This document shows positions 1-10,712 of a stretch of 34,076 nucleotides of DNA, one piece after another (within the stretch, counting starts at the first letter, position 1; each line of letters begins with the position of its first letter). The DNA is taken from assembly GCA_009176605.1 (NCBI GenBank), contig SEYY01000794.1:13137-47212 (forward strand), written 5' to 3'. Source of the DNA: Armadillidium nasatum (taxonomy: Eukaryota > Arthropoda > Malacostraca > Isopoda > Armadillidiidae). The notes beneath the pieces are model-generated. The model worked only from the letters and a program-made list of their open reading frames with translations. It ran no database searches and had not been told where the DNA came from. Position numbers and translations under genes: made by a program.

Positions 1-277
<277 letters not shown>

Positions 278-283
278 CACAAT

Positions 284-2170
284 GCTATCCGCCTCAGTGA
301 TGCCTTCAGGGATTACCGTCGTCTTCAAACTCCAGAAACTCACACAACTTATATTTCATCCCGGAATCGTTAAAATCTATTCTTCGGACCAAAAACTCTT
401 TTCTCCGTCGCAAATGCAATAATCTTTCTGGCTCCTCTTCCTCTCGCCCTTTCTGGCATTTTGCAAAAAATGTCAACTCTAACTTTGCTTCTTCCTCTTT
501 CCCTCCTCTAGTATCTTCTGACGGTACAACTGCCGTTTTGCCTTCCTCTAAAGCTGAACTCTTTGCTCAAACTTTTGCCTTAAATTCAACCTTAGACGAT
601 TCCGGAGCTGTTCCTACTCCTTCGAACCCCCTCTAACTCATTTATGCCTAAAATTGTAATTTCTTCTAAAGACGTCACTTCTGCTCTCTCTGAGCTTAAC
701 ACTAAGAAGGCGTACGGTCCTGATGGTATCTCCTCCTGTGGTTCTCAAAACTTGTGCTTCCGAGCTTGCACCCTGCCTTGGTAAACTATTTCGTCTATGT
801 CTTTCTACTTCAACCTTCCCTTCTTGCTGGAAACGTGCGCTCATTCAACCTGTGCCGAAGAAGGGGGACCCCTCTCAGCCCTCTAACTATAGTCCTATTT
901 CTTTAACCTCCGTTCTTTGTAAAGTTTTCGAATCTATCCTTAACAGGAAGATTTGGAAACATCTCAATTCTTCTAATCTTATCTCAGATCGCCAGTATGG
1001 CTTTCGAAAGAAACGCTCTACTGGTGATCTTCTTTCCCTTCTCTCTGACTCTTGGTCCTCCGCTCTTCGGCATTTCGGTGAATCTTTTGCTGTAGCGCTG
1101 GACATATCGAAAGCTTTCGATAGAGTCTGGCACAAAGCTTTGATTTCCAAACTTCCCTCTTTCGGAATCTATCCTTCTCTCTGGTCGTTCTATAGCAGCT
1201 GTTGTAGACGGCCACCGTTCATCCTATAAATCTATTAATAGTGGTGTTCCTCAAGGATCTGTCCTATCCCCAACACTTTTTCTGTTTTTCATTAATGACC
1301 TTCTCTCTATTACTTCATCTCCTATCCACTCCTATGCTGATGACTCCACCCTTCATTACTCTTTTCATTTTGAAAGACGCCCCTCCCAGCAACAGTTAAT
1401 AGAGGCAAGGAGGGTGGCCTTGGAGCAACTAACCTCTGATCTATCTCTCATTTCAAATTGGGGCAGAGAAAACATGGTCGTTTTCAATGCCTCAAAAACT
1501 CAATTCCTCCATCTCTCTACTCGACACAATCTTCCACACAACTATGATATCTTCTTCGAAAACACGCAACTCAAACCTTCATCTCTCCTTAATATTCTAG
1601 GTGTTTCTTTTTCTCGTGATCTTTCTTGGAAAGATCACATTACCTCTCTTTCTAAACAAGCTTCTAAGAGGTTGGGTGTTCTGAGGCGCCTTCAGTATTT
1701 CTTCACACCACCCCAGTTGCTTGCTCTGTATAGGGGTGTTGTTCGCCCCTGTATGGAGTATGCGTCACACATCTGGGGTGGTTCCACACATACAGCTCTC
1801 CTGGAAAAGGTGGAGTCTAGAGCTTTTCGCCTTATCAACTCTCCTGCTCTCACTAATTCTCTCCAATCTCTTTCTGCCCGTCAAAATGTTGCGTCACTCT
1901 CTCTATACTATCGCTATTACAATGGACACTGCTCTTCTGAACTCTCTCGTCGCATACCTCCTCCATTAAGAAGGGTTCGTGCGACTCGTCTTTCTACACA
2001 GTCTCATCCTTTCTCTGTCCAACTCTCTGACCCCAGACTTAACCGCTATGCTCAATCTTACATGTACTCTACTGGTAAAGTCTGGAACACACTTCCTTCA
2101 TCTATTTTTCCCAACTTCCTATGACTTAGGCACCTTCAAACGCCGTGTATCAGGTCATGTCGGCCTTTGA
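284..2170 (+). pseudogene. Jockey-like ORF2 reverse transcriptase, frameshifted
   Basis: This coded for a reverse transcriptase that copies the element's RNA at a nicked chromosomal site. A GPDG motif sits near 717, followed by a frame change and an open stretch 723-1229 with the fingers region (PISLTSV, YGFRKKRST) and palm motif A (ALDISKAFDRVWH, about 1096-1134). A small deletion near 1170-1176 shifts the frame; the next frame (about 1174-2124) holds motif B ([10 protein letters not shown], 1243-1272) and the catalytic YADD at 1333-1344. The thumb and C-terminal part follow (YRGVVRPCMEYASHIWGG). A final frameshift near 2118 moves the tail (YDLGTFKRRVSGHVGL) into another frame that stops at 2168-2170. 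Upstream stops near 370 and 636 also break it. Catalytic residues survive but no full-length protein can be made. Confidence 0.88.
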
Positions 2171-2220
2171 TTTGACCATGTTCCCGACTTTCCCCCCAAC
2201 TCTGGTGGAACATTGGTAGG

Positions 2221-2244
2221 CCTCTGGCCTTTGCCCACCAGAGG
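2221..2244 (+). promoter_or_regulatory. 3' UTR hairpin of the jockey-like element
   Basis: CCTCTGG and CCAGAGG form a perfect 7-bp stem round a short loop, just before the A-rich tail. A related but diverged structure sits at the 3' end of the minus-strand copy (about 9631-9654), where five pairs of the stem remain. In this class of retroposon 3' structures can be recognised by the reverse transcriptase. That role is an inference here. Confidence 0.5.
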
Positions 2245-2288
2245 TGAAATAAAAAAAAAATATATATATATATATATATATTACTTAC

Positions 2289-2391
2289 CACTGCTGTGAA
2301 ATCTGCTTTTGCTTTGAAAGTTCTCTGGCTAAAGTTCTATTATTTGACTTTAGCTTCCGAAATTTTGCTTCATAGAATGATGTTATATCAA
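2289..2391 (-). CDS. Host gene, second coding exon (shugoshin-like coiled coil)
   Basis: Read on the minus strand, this 103-nt block is preceded by a pyrimidine-rich stretch ending ATAATTTTCAG and followed by a consensus donor GTAAGT (2288-2283). With one base carried over from the exon at 4123-4258, the frame is open throughout and encodes FDITSFYEAKFRKLKSNN, then RTLARELSKQKQISQQ, with two bases left for the next exon. The amphipathic pattern and the NNRTLA segment resemble the N-terminal coiled coil of shugoshin, the centromere protein that protects cohesin and binds PP2A. That identity is an inference from pattern only. The (TA)n array and jockey-like copy at 1-2281 would lie in the next intron, and the gene continues beyond the left edge. 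Confidence 0.65.
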
Positions 2392-4122
2392 CTGAAAATT
2401 ATATAAAGACACTCATTAACATCACAAGATATTCTTTTTAAATTCCCAAATCATTAACAAGCAAGCAGAAGTCACTCAAATATATGAAGCTATAAAATTT
2501 AGACTATTTTCAATTTCAATATGCAATTCTTCAGGAGAATTACTTTTCGTAAATAAAAAACCTACTTTGGAGATATTTTTTAAAATGAGAAAAATAAGTA
2601 ATAAATTGTAATAAGCTCCTTTAATTTCATATATGGTATGTAAAGTTGGCTGAATATATTCAAACAAACTTGAAGTACCGAAAGAGGTGTGCTTCAGGGT
2701 TCTATTTGGAGGCCATGATTTATTCAGTTTGCATTATTCCTTTTCTGACTTTTATAAATAGTATATACAATTTCCAAAACAATTTAAAAAAAAAAAAAAC
2801 CCTCTCCTGAAAGCAATAGATAATTTAATGAATCATGATATGGATTGGTCCATATGAACTTTTTTAGTTAAGCAAAAAGCTTCTTAAATCACTTAGCACA
2901 AAAACTAAAAGAGATAATTTCAATATTAATATCAATGGTGTTGACTAACAACAAATATACAAATTATGTTTATTTAAATACTTAAAACTAAAATGCCAGA
3001 GATATAACTAATGAAAAATTGAAGCTTAAAAGATAACATATCAACTATTCAACTATCTAGTTAATAATCTAGCTAAATACATGTATAATCTGGAAAAATA
3101 TTTTTTTACATTTAGCATTGCAACCCGTATTCTATAGTCTTATATGTAGCCAAATCAAGCACTCTTGGCTGCAACAAACCAAAATTTTTTTTTTTTTTTA
3201 AATCCATTTTACAATGGATGTTAGGTAGGGATAGTGAGTAGAAGTTGGAAGTCAAGGTTTTTGATGAATTAGGAATCAGAGTCAATCTATTGTCTGAACT
3301 CGACTTTTTTTTTTCCATCTTTTTTTTTTTTTTTTTTTAATAACCCTGTCACATGAAAGTCAGGAAAATCCCTCCTTCTAAAGAGAATTTAGATCAAAAT
3401 ACAAATAGCAAACATTTCAAACCATGTGAATAGTTATATTAACTATCATCATGATTGTATAGGAGTATTTTATATGCTTGTTTTGTATTACAAAAGCAAA
3501 AACTTTTTACTTTTACTCTATCTGGACTTTTTCATTAATAGACCTTTGAAATGCTAGTGCACTAGTGGCAAGGATGCTGCTTATCTTGCATTGTTGACTT
3601 GTTGCAACGTAAGGAGGCCCTGGTCCCTTCTCTCTAAATTATTATTATTAATTATCAAATAAAATTATTTTTGTTATTATTAAAAAATATTCCTTAATTA
3701 TTTTCAACTTCTTATTGTTATTGGTTTATTAATATAGAATTAAATGTTTAAATTTTTTCTTTTATTATTTGCAGGAAATTTCTGAAAGAAGTTAGGAGTC
3801 AGCAAATATTACTAACTCTAGGAGTTGGGAGTTGAATAATTTTTTTCCTGACACCTCATACTGATGCTAGGTTGCATGATCATGTTTCTTACTCCTCACA
3901 ATTACTTAACTATACAAAGGTTTCTTTTGGATACAGTCAAGTCCAAAGTTAAAGAACTTTTAAACAGGCTTTCCATCTTAATATCATAGAAATTTTAACC
4001 TAAATTTCTATAAAACTGGGAAATTCATTAAAGATTGTACCCATAATTGAATAAACTTATACAAAAAAATAAAAAAATAAAAAAAAATAAAAAAATAAAT
4101 TTTAAATAAAAATTTTACTTAC
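2392..4122 (-). other. Putative intron 1 of the minus-strand host gene
   Basis: This 1,731-bp stretch runs from donor GTAAGT (4122-4117) to acceptor TTTTCAG (ending at 2392). It is AT-rich with several A/T runs. Apart from the reverse-transcriptase relic listed separately I see no second gene in it. A short A/T-rich stretch at 4060-4110 lies just inside the donor. Confidence 0.6.
2480..3180 (+). pseudogene. Very degraded non-LTR reverse transcriptase relic
   Basis: Scattered plus-strand translations keep reverse-transcriptase landmarks with many frame breaks. These are a QYVK-like stretch near 2637, then RGVLQGSIWRP (about 2684-2716), which corresponds to motif B GVPQGSILGP, and a C-terminal NLEKYFFTF and ATRILYSLI stretch near 3090-3145, resembling the usual YYSLIY region. 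No catalytic YADD is visible. It is an old relic, antisense to the host gene and within its first intron. Clade assignment is not possible by eye. Confidence 0.4.
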
Positions 4123-4258
4123 AAACAGAAGAATTCCCATGAGATTTATTTAGTCTAATTCTTGCCAATTTCATCATTAGCTTTTTCTTCTTCTCTGTGC
4201 TAATGATTCGTTCTTTACTATGCTTCCTAAAATATCCCTGCTTTTCGTCTTCTTCCAT
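4123..4258 (-). CDS. Host gene, first coding exon
   Basis: On the minus strand an ATG at 4258-4256, with an in-frame stop 12 bases upstream, opens a frame of 45 codons plus one base. The frame ends exactly at a consensus donor GTAAGT. It encodes MEEDEKQGYFRKHSKERI followed by a lysine-rich STEKKKKLMMKLARIRLNK stretch, a basic helical segment. The phase (one base over) matches the exon at 2289-2391, giving a continuous open frame of 79 codons across the splice. Architecture (short acidic start, basic helix, then a coiled coil with an NN-x-x-LA segment) recalls shugoshin N-termini. A basic coiled-coil protein of another family remains possible. Too short for length-based ORF calling, so easily missed. 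Confidence 0.65.
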
Positions 4259-4745
4259 TATGAAGAATTAATTAAAGAACTAAAAGGTTAAAGGTTAGGC
4301 TATTACATTTAATATTTGGATAATAATAGTAAAAAGAGTATAATAATGGAATCATTAAAAGATCTGAAAAAATAAGAAAAAAAAATTAATGCACAAAACT
4401 AAAGTATGCTTCACCTGCTTCACTAAAGCTAAATATTTCTACTTAATACCTATAATATTAGTGTCTTTTAGTGTTTCAGACACTGGTAAAAATATACAAT
4501 TTTGAATCTTTTGCAACTTTTCTTTTATGCATAAACTTTACTAATGAAAGTTTCAGAGCTGATTCCAACCTGATTTAGAAGGAAAATTATTCAACTGTAG
4601 CAGATCATGTATGCACATTCATAACTAAGCACAAAAAAAAAAAAAGTAGTTTTTAAAGATTTGGATTAATATTTCAATAAACAAATACCTGACCATGCAA
4701 AACAGTAGATTTGCCAGAAAATTTATTACCATGAATATATATATA
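4259..4745. other. Unassigned stretch upstream of the host gene
   Basis: AT-rich DNA with no coding signal I can defend. It should contain the 5' UTR and possibly the promoter of the minus-strand gene, but no clear TATA box or initiator stands out. A minus-strand GTCAG followed by GTATTTG near 4690-4700 could be a donor of a non-coding first exon; evidence is weak. Confidence 0.4.
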
Positions 4746-4753
4746 GCCACAAA
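4746..4753. repeat. Target-site duplication, left, of hAT copy A
   Basis: GCCACAAA, repeated exactly at 6524-6531 on the other side of the element. An 8-bp duplication is the hAT signature. Confidence 0.85.
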
Positions 4754-6523
4754 TATGAACCGACCGGGGCCCCGGCCAACCCCGGCCCCGGCCAAAAATC
4801 AGGGAAAACCAGGGTTGTCGGCAAATTAAAAAAAAAAAAAAAAAAAAAAATTTTTTTTTTTTTTTTAAATTTTCAGCCGATTCTCTGAAACTTTCAGTTA
4901 TATAGATTTTTTACCGATAAGAAAAGTCCATTTCTAGCGTTTTTCCGAGTCTATTAGGGTTAAAAGTTTTTTATTTATTTTTTTTTTTGTTGAAATTTTA
5001 CCCTTTTTTAATTGAATGGCGGTGCCAAACCACTTTTTAGAATGAGCTGAAAATTGGACTATTTATTTAAAATTAAATGGGATACAAAAGTCTCTAATAG
5101 ACTTTTGTTCCCAGAGTTATAGGAAAAATGTTATAAGCCAAAAACTGACCAACTATAGAAAAAAAAAAAAAAAAAAATTTTTTTGAACTAAAAAAATCCA
5201 CCTTTTCAGACAATTTTTTTAAAAAAAATAACTATGAAATTTCCTATTTTTGATGTGTATAGAGGAGGGGTGGGGCTACAAATTCCTCTATGTACTTTAT
5301 TCGATGACATTCGTTGGTTTTGAGATATAGCCTTCAAAAAGGTCCATTTTTGGCCAAATTTCAAAAATTCCCAAAGTTTGAGAGGCTATATCTCGCTTCA
5401 AACAAAGAGCATTTAAATATGCACTAAATAAATATTGTTGCCCTGCCCTCTTCTAAACAATATTCACAAATAAAAAAAAAATAGTAGGTAGCGTTTTTTA
5501 TAAATAATTTTTTCCTCCAGAAGGGTACGATTTTTGCAAATTTTTTTTCAAGTGCTTATATAACTTTTTTCTAGACGTGATATCAAAAACCTATTCCCAC
5601 CAATGCAAGAAATTGGGGCAAAGGTATTCAGCTAAATTTTCAGCTCATGTGGACCAGTGGTTTTGATCCAGTTATTCATTTTTTTCAACTTTGGGTCCAA
5701 ATAAGTTTCAAACCGTTATAGACTCAAAAAAATGCTCGAAATCAACTCAGAACTTCGTGAAATAATTCACATACTTAAAAAAAATTTCAGCTCAATCTGT
5801 CAAATAATAATAAAAAAATTTCAAACAAAATATAAGAAAATTAAGATTTTTTTCTTTTCTGTTTCTTTTGACCGCTCCTTTTCTGCTAGTGAATGTTCAT
5901 CTTTGTTGTTTTGATTTTAAATACTCCAAAAAGATTTGGTTGAAATTTTTTTACTTGTAGCACCCGGAGGTTCTCTTCTAATTTTCTGACTGCAGATGTT
6001 AACATTTAGCTATTTCGAGCCTATCCTGAAACATTGTAAAGTATTCAAATACTGCAGAAGCTGATCTTTTAGCCATATTGACTGAAAGTATAAACAAAAT
6101 AATAATTTTTAAATAATTCAGCTAAATGATACAAGTTTGATACATGGCAATAAAATAACAATGATATGTATAAATACAGGTTAAATTGATAATTTTATAT
6201 CTTACATTTTTTCAAACTTTACCTTAGGATCTTACTTAAGTAAACCTGTTGAATCACTATTATGAATTAGAATATTTTTTTTTTTTAATTTTTGTACTTT
6301 TTTTAAACTTTAACTATACAAAACTGTAATTTTTTGATTTTTTTTTTTGGAGAAAATGCATATAATCATTAATTTAAGTGAATGTTGGCTATTCTACTCC
6401 TTCCTTACAATTAAATAAACCTTATATCTAATTTTCTTAACCTTAAATTTCAGTGCTTTTGAACTCTTTACAAATTTTAGGAAACCCCGCCCCCGGCCAA
6501 ATTCCAACCCCAGTCGGTCCCTA
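4754..6523 (-). mobile_element. Non-autonomous hAT transposon, copy A
   Basis: The 1,770-bp element starts TATGAACCGACCGGGG and ends, read inward from the other side, TAGGGACCGACTGGGG. These imperfect 16-bp inverted termini are flanked by the 8-bp duplication GCCACAAA. Both ends carry GC-rich subterminal runs (repeats of CCCCGGCC), in sharp contrast to the AT-rich interior. The interior is mostly non-coding, with A and T runs and a decayed BED-finger reading frame on the minus strand near the TAGGG end. No catalytic domain is present. Copy B (24417-26236, opposite orientation) is close in sequence and length, and copy C (11305-13958) is more diverged. Confidence 0.88.
5830..6076 (-). pseudogene. 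BED zinc-finger remnant of a hAT transposase (copy A)
   Basis: Minus-strand reading from 6076 begins MAKRSASAVFEYFTMFQD-like and leads into a broken Cys-x2-Cys stretch, as in copies B and C. BED fingers are the usual N-terminal DNA-binding module of hAT transposases. Stops and frame changes interrupt it, and nothing resembling the RNase H-like core or the C-terminal dimerisation region follows. This is evidence that the element descends from an autonomous hAT by loss of the catalytic part. Confidence 0.6.
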
Positions 6524-6531
6524 GCCACAAA
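6524..6531. repeat. Target-site duplication, right, of hAT copy A
   Basis: GCCACAAA, identical to 4746-4753. Confidence 0.85.
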
Positions 6532-6879
6532 AAAATAAAAAATATAATGCAAATTTGTCAAATATATCTACAGAATACATACAGTGCATTCAAAATGTTG
6601 TGAATCATCCATCCTAATAATGAAAACATGTTAAAAAAAAAATAAAAAAATACACCAAAGAAGACTAATTGCAGTTTTACATCTTTTTGACTGGGACAAT
6701 TCTTGATATTGTTATGGGTTGTAAGCTATATAGTAATCTGTAGAATAGGAACCTTTTACAAATCTTCTCAAGATTAGGAATTGAATGCTGCAGTGATACA
6801 TGTGATTATAGCAAAGTTAAAGAAGTAGGTATTATTGAAATAGAAGATTTCAATTCTTTTGATATTAATTTGAGTACTT
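6532..6879. other. Unassigned AT-rich stretch
   Basis: Nothing recognisable apart from short A runs. It may include the very decayed 5' part of the CR1-like relic that becomes recognisable from about 6880, where a DFN-like triplet (GAAGATTTCAATTC at about 6843) could be a remnant of the endonuclease GDFN motif. Confidence 0.5.
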
Positions 6880-8508
6880 TTTCTTGTACTGATCAGTATT
6901 ATTTATTCACTGTATACTTAATAATTTTTTAAGCCATCATGTTGATGAGGCAATAAGATCCACTGCAATATTAAGATCTAATATTTGAGAATATTATTTT
7001 TTTTAATAATGTTACAGTTGAGGAAAACTTAGGTAACAGGGATCATAATATAAGGTTAATTTAAATGTAATGGCTAAACCAGATGTAGCAGCAAAATAAG
7101 GTAAGTTTTTGACTTTTTTGGTACTTTGATAAATTTAGAAACATGCTTGGAATCATTGACTGAAATAAGGAATTTGATGACCAAAACTATTTTTAAATGT
7201 AGGATACATTCAAGTTAATTTTGGATAAAATTCAGAATGCTTTTCAGTCAGGGAAATTAGAGTAAATAACAGTAAACCCAATTGCTAGAGTAAGGAGATA
7301 AAGAGATAAAATTCAGAATAAATGTAAGTAGTTCAAGAGATTCAAAGATAGTAACAGTGTAATGGATTTAGAAACTTGTATGAAAATAAGGAATTAACTA
7401 AATCAGGTAATAAGACGGTCTAAGATACTATCAGAAATTAACTGAAATAATAAGAAATAATAATAAAAACCTGAAGAAATTCTTCAGTTTTTATAAATTT
7501 AAAAATATTAAGTAAGAGAAAGATTGGTCCTAAGAAGACAAATGATAAGCAGTTAGGTTTGATGAATAAGTCATTATTTTTAACACATATTTTGCATCAG
7601 TATTTACAGATGGTAGGTTTGATAAGTTACATTAAAGAGCAAAGTAGAAAGAGTTCTGCATTTCTTAATGTTGATGATGATAAGGTGAAAGATTTACTTG
7701 AACATACTGATTATAAGTCTGCATGACCTGATGATATACATCATTTTAAAATATTGTGATACCAGATTATTGATAAATTGCTTACATGGTACCAATTTAT
7801 AAGAAAGGTAGCTAGGATGATCTTGGAAATTACAGGATAGTTAGTTTAATCTCATTAGTAGTAATAGTTCTAGAAAAAATATGAAAATTTGAATGGAAAA
7901 ATGCTGACAAGATTTTGTGAGAGTCTCAACAAGGTTATAAATAGCAAAAGTAAATCTTTTAGAATTTATGGAGCATATTACTGATCACATTGCCAAAGGG
8001 AACCACTTGATATTGCATGCTTAATTTTAATGGGAACCTGTTGATTATGAATATCTTAATTTTAGCATACTTTTGATAAAACACTTATTTACAAGTTATC
8101 TCAGTATGATTTGGGATGGATTGTTCATAACTGGATGCAGGAGTGATTGAAGGACTGGAGAATGTGTAGTATTAAATGGCAATAAATCATCATGGGAGCT
8201 GATAAAGAGTAGAGTTTCTCAGGTTCTGTGCTGGGACCTCTTCTATCATTAAACAATATCAATAATCTGGACATGGGAATAAGATGTCTCTAAGTTTGAT
8301 GACACTACCTGTTAAAAAATACTGAGGAATGTATGCCTTTTTAAGGTAATTTAAATAAACTTCTTGGTTGGGCTGAAAACTGGCAATTTAATAAAAGTGT
8401 AAGGTTCTTGACATGGGCTATTCTTGAGAATTTTAATTCAAAATGAATGGGGAATGGCTATGGCTCAAGACTGTGGATAAAGAAAAAGATTTGGGTATAG
8501 TTATCAGA
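6843..8508 (+). pseudogene. Ancient CR1-like retroposon relic
   Basis: Many short frames match, in order, the better-preserved CR1-like copy at 20422-27253. They are an endonuclease EENLGNRDHN stretch near 7019 (normally SDH), FFSFYKFK followed by KIGPKK near 7482-7540, a TDYKSA-PDDIHHFKIL stretch corresponding to the GPDG region near 7710-7755, a motif B remnant (VSQ then GSVLGPLL) near 8215-8250, a damaged FADDT near 8297, and LLGWAENWQFN near 8360. It stops where the mariner-like element begins. Dozens of stops and indels make this much older than the 20422 copy. Confidence 0.75.
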
Positions 8509-9616
8509 GTTTTCAACAACTGTGCAAGACCAGAACACTTCCCAGTGCTGATATAACATCTGAATGAGCTACTCGCCAAGGTTTAGAAGAAGTAGAAAAT
8601 ATTCTGGATCTAGTATGAAAACCAATGACCAGTTCATGTAGAATGGCTACTCAATTGGACATTCCACAAAGAGTAATAAACACTCCATGAGCAAGGCTTA
8701 TACCCATACCATGTAAAGAGAGTGCAACACCTACAACCGGAAGATTATGCTAAACGTACAGAATTTTGTGGGTGGATAAATAATAATCGTTAAAGTGGAC
8801 AGTGGAAAAGCATTCTCCCCTACATCGTGTTGTATCACACATACTTTTCACAGATGAAGCAACATTTACCTGTGAGAGCATTATGAACACTAGCAACAGT
8901 CATGTGTGGGCAGACAAAAATCCCCACGGAAGAGTCGAGAGCAATTTTCAACATAGGTTTATGGTAAACATATGGTGTGGTATGGTCGATGAGTTTAATT
9001 GACCCTTTCATATTAGAGAATCGCCTCACAGGAGACCACTATTTCGAATTTTTACAAAATGAATTACAAGGACTATTGGTGAATGTTCCTTTAAACATCC
9101 AAATGCATATGTACTTTCAGCATGATGGTGCACCTGCACATTTCACTCGTCAGGTCAAGCAACATTTGGACAAAAGGTTTCCAGAGCGTTGGATTGATTG
9201 TGGTAGTCCAATTAGTTGGCCTCCAAGATCTCCAGACCTCACAGTATTAGATTACTGTTAATGGGGCTGGTTCAAAACTGATGTATACAGATTAAAAGTG
9301 GATACTCAGGATGCACTAATTTGATGTATTCAAAATGCTGCAGGCATTATTAAAGGAAGACATGAAGCAATCAAGAGAGCAATAACTGCCCTTTGTAGAT
9401 TAAGACAAAAATGTTTAGAGGTCAATGGCAGTAATTTTAAAACATTTATTAAAACACTATAACCCAAATGTTAATGTATGATATTTTGTTTGTCATCATG
9501 CTATAAAATGAAAAAAAATGTAAATTGGATAAGAACATATGTGTTTTTTTTTTTACATTATTATCCAGTGTACAATCCACTCCTTGAGTTTGGTCCATTC
9601 CTCACAACTCCCCCTG
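8509..9616 (+). mobile_element. Mariner/Tc1-type DNA transposon relic
   Basis: The right end is fairly clear: read inward it begins CAGGGGGAGTTGTGAGG, next to a TA dinucleotide (9617-9618) inside a TATATATA tract, as expected for this superfamily, which duplicates TA. A matching left terminus is not obvious near 8509, so the left end is decayed or truncated. It separates a CR1-like relic on the left from a jockey-like 3' end on the right. Confidence 0.7.
8530..9462 (+). pseudogene. Mariner-like transposase, DD41D-type spacing
   Basis: This cut-and-paste transposase is broken by several stops and frameshifts. The N-terminal DNA-binding part is recognisable in pieces (MATQLDIPQRVI near 8642; YPYHVKRVQHLQPEDYAKR near 8698-8756). 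The catalytic part is better kept: FTDEATFT (first Asp, about 8848-8872), then a frame break near 8990, HDGAPAHF (second Asp, about 9121-9144), and WPPRSPDL followed by VLDYC (third Asp). Forty-one residues lie between the second Asp and the Asp of LDY, so the spacing is DD41D rather than the DD34D of classical mariner. A stop replaces the next residue. All three acidic residues are present but the gene is dead. Confidence 0.82.
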
Positions 9617-9618
9617 TA

Positions 9619-10712
9619 TATATATTGTCTCCTCTGTGGGTAAAGACAAGAGGCCTACTAATTTCCACCAGAGTTGGGGCAATACCGGAACCAAATTGTT
9701 AAACGCGACATGCCCCAATACACAGGGCTTAAATGTATGCAAGTCAAAAAGAAATTGGGAAAACAGATAAAGGGGGTGTGTTCCACACTTTACCAGTAGA
9801 GTACATGTAAGATTAGGCATAGTGGTTAAGTTTGAAGACAGATAGTTGGATGGAGAAAGGAGAAATGCAACAACAGAGTTCAGAAGAGCAGTGTCCATGG
9901 TATTAGCAATTGTAAGGAGTTACACAACAGTTTGACAGGCAGAAAGAGATTGGAGAGAATGAGTGAGAATGGAAGAGTTGCTAAAGATGAAAAACCGTAG
10001 ACTCCACCTTGTTAAGGAGAGCTATGTGAGTGGAACCACTCCAGATGTGTAAGGCGTACTCCATACAAGGGAGAACAACAACTCTAGAAAGAGAAAGTAA
10101 CTGTATTGGTGCAAAAAAATCATGAAGGCGTAACAGAACATCCAACCTCATAGAAGCTTGTTTAGAAAGAGAAGTAATGTAATCCTTCCAAGAAAGATCA
10201 CAAGAGAAAGACCAAGAACATTAAGGACAGATGAAGGCTTGAGTTGTGTTTTTGAAGATGCTATAGTTGTGTGGAAGATTTTGTTGAGTAGAGATATGAA
10301 GGAACTGAGTTTCTGAGGCATTGAAAACAACTATTTTTTCTCTGACTCAATTTGAAATGTGAGAAAGATCAGAGGTCAGTTGCTCCAAGGCCACCATTCT
10401 AGTGTCAATTAACTTTCCAACTGAAAGGTGTAATGAAGGGTGGAGTCATCAGCATAGGAGTGGATAGGTAATGAATTAATAGAGATCATCATTAATGAAA
10501 AGCGAAAAAAGTGTTGAGGACAGGACAGAATACTGAGGAACACCACTATTAATAGAATTTTAAAGAATCAGAGAGAAGGATAGATTCCTACAGAGGTAAG
10601 TTTAGAAATCAAAGTTTTGTACCAGACCCTACCGAAGGCTTTTGAAATGTCTAGAACGATTGTAGAAGATTCACCGAAATGCCATTGAGTGGAAGTCCAA
10701 GAGTTAGAGAGA
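9619..10712 (-). mobile_element. Jockey-like retroposon, 3' half, minus strand
   Basis: On the minus strand the fragment starts abruptly at about 10712 in the palm (FGESSTIVLDISKAFGRVW, motif A, about 10620-10680) and runs to the 3' UTR, whose ACCCACAGAGG hairpin half lies near 9631-9645. The YADD region near 10450 (reads as ADDSTLHY-like) and the C-terminal YKVWN-type region are broken by many frameshifts. The family is the one at 284-2260, but this copy is more diverged. It has the same orientation as the 5' half at 11804-12817, so the two could be parts of one copy separated by later insertions, although about 170 residues between them are missing. Confidence 0.78.

Larger units (their letters stand above)
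284..2260 (+). mobile_element. Jockey-like non-LTR retrotransposon, 5'-truncated copy 1
   Basis: The copy begins inside ORF2, in the linker between endonuclease and reverse transcriptase, and runs to a 3' UTR that ends in a short hairpin (2221-2244), then an A-run (2251-2260) that passes into (TA)n. Loss of the 5' part and an A-rich 3' end are typical of target-primed reverse transcription. The minus-strand fragment at 11804-12817 is the same family and overlaps this one over the linker (both encode a [14 protein letters not shown] stretch), so the two together span endonuclease to tail. The more diverged fragment at 9619-10712 shares the C-terminal part. Confidence 0.88.

Noticed and set aside
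638..1215. Minus-strand frames opposite the jockey-like reverse transcriptase
   Set aside because: Shadows of the plus-strand gene; the plus strand has all the motifs (SKAFD, GVPQGS, YADD).
3112..3318. Minus-strand frame beginning MEKKKSSSDNRL within intron 1
   Set aside because: Starts in an A run, has no convincing splice sites and overlaps the antisense reverse-transcriptase relic.
4690..4740. Minus-strand GNKFSGKSTVLHGQ before a GTATTTG donor-like word
   Set aside because: No acceptor upstream and it runs into the hAT target site. At most a non-coding first exon of the minus-strand gene; not supported as coding.
4754..4800. GC-rich start of hAT copy A read as a CpG island or promoter
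   Set aside because: It is the subterminal repeat of the transposon, found likewise in copies B and C.
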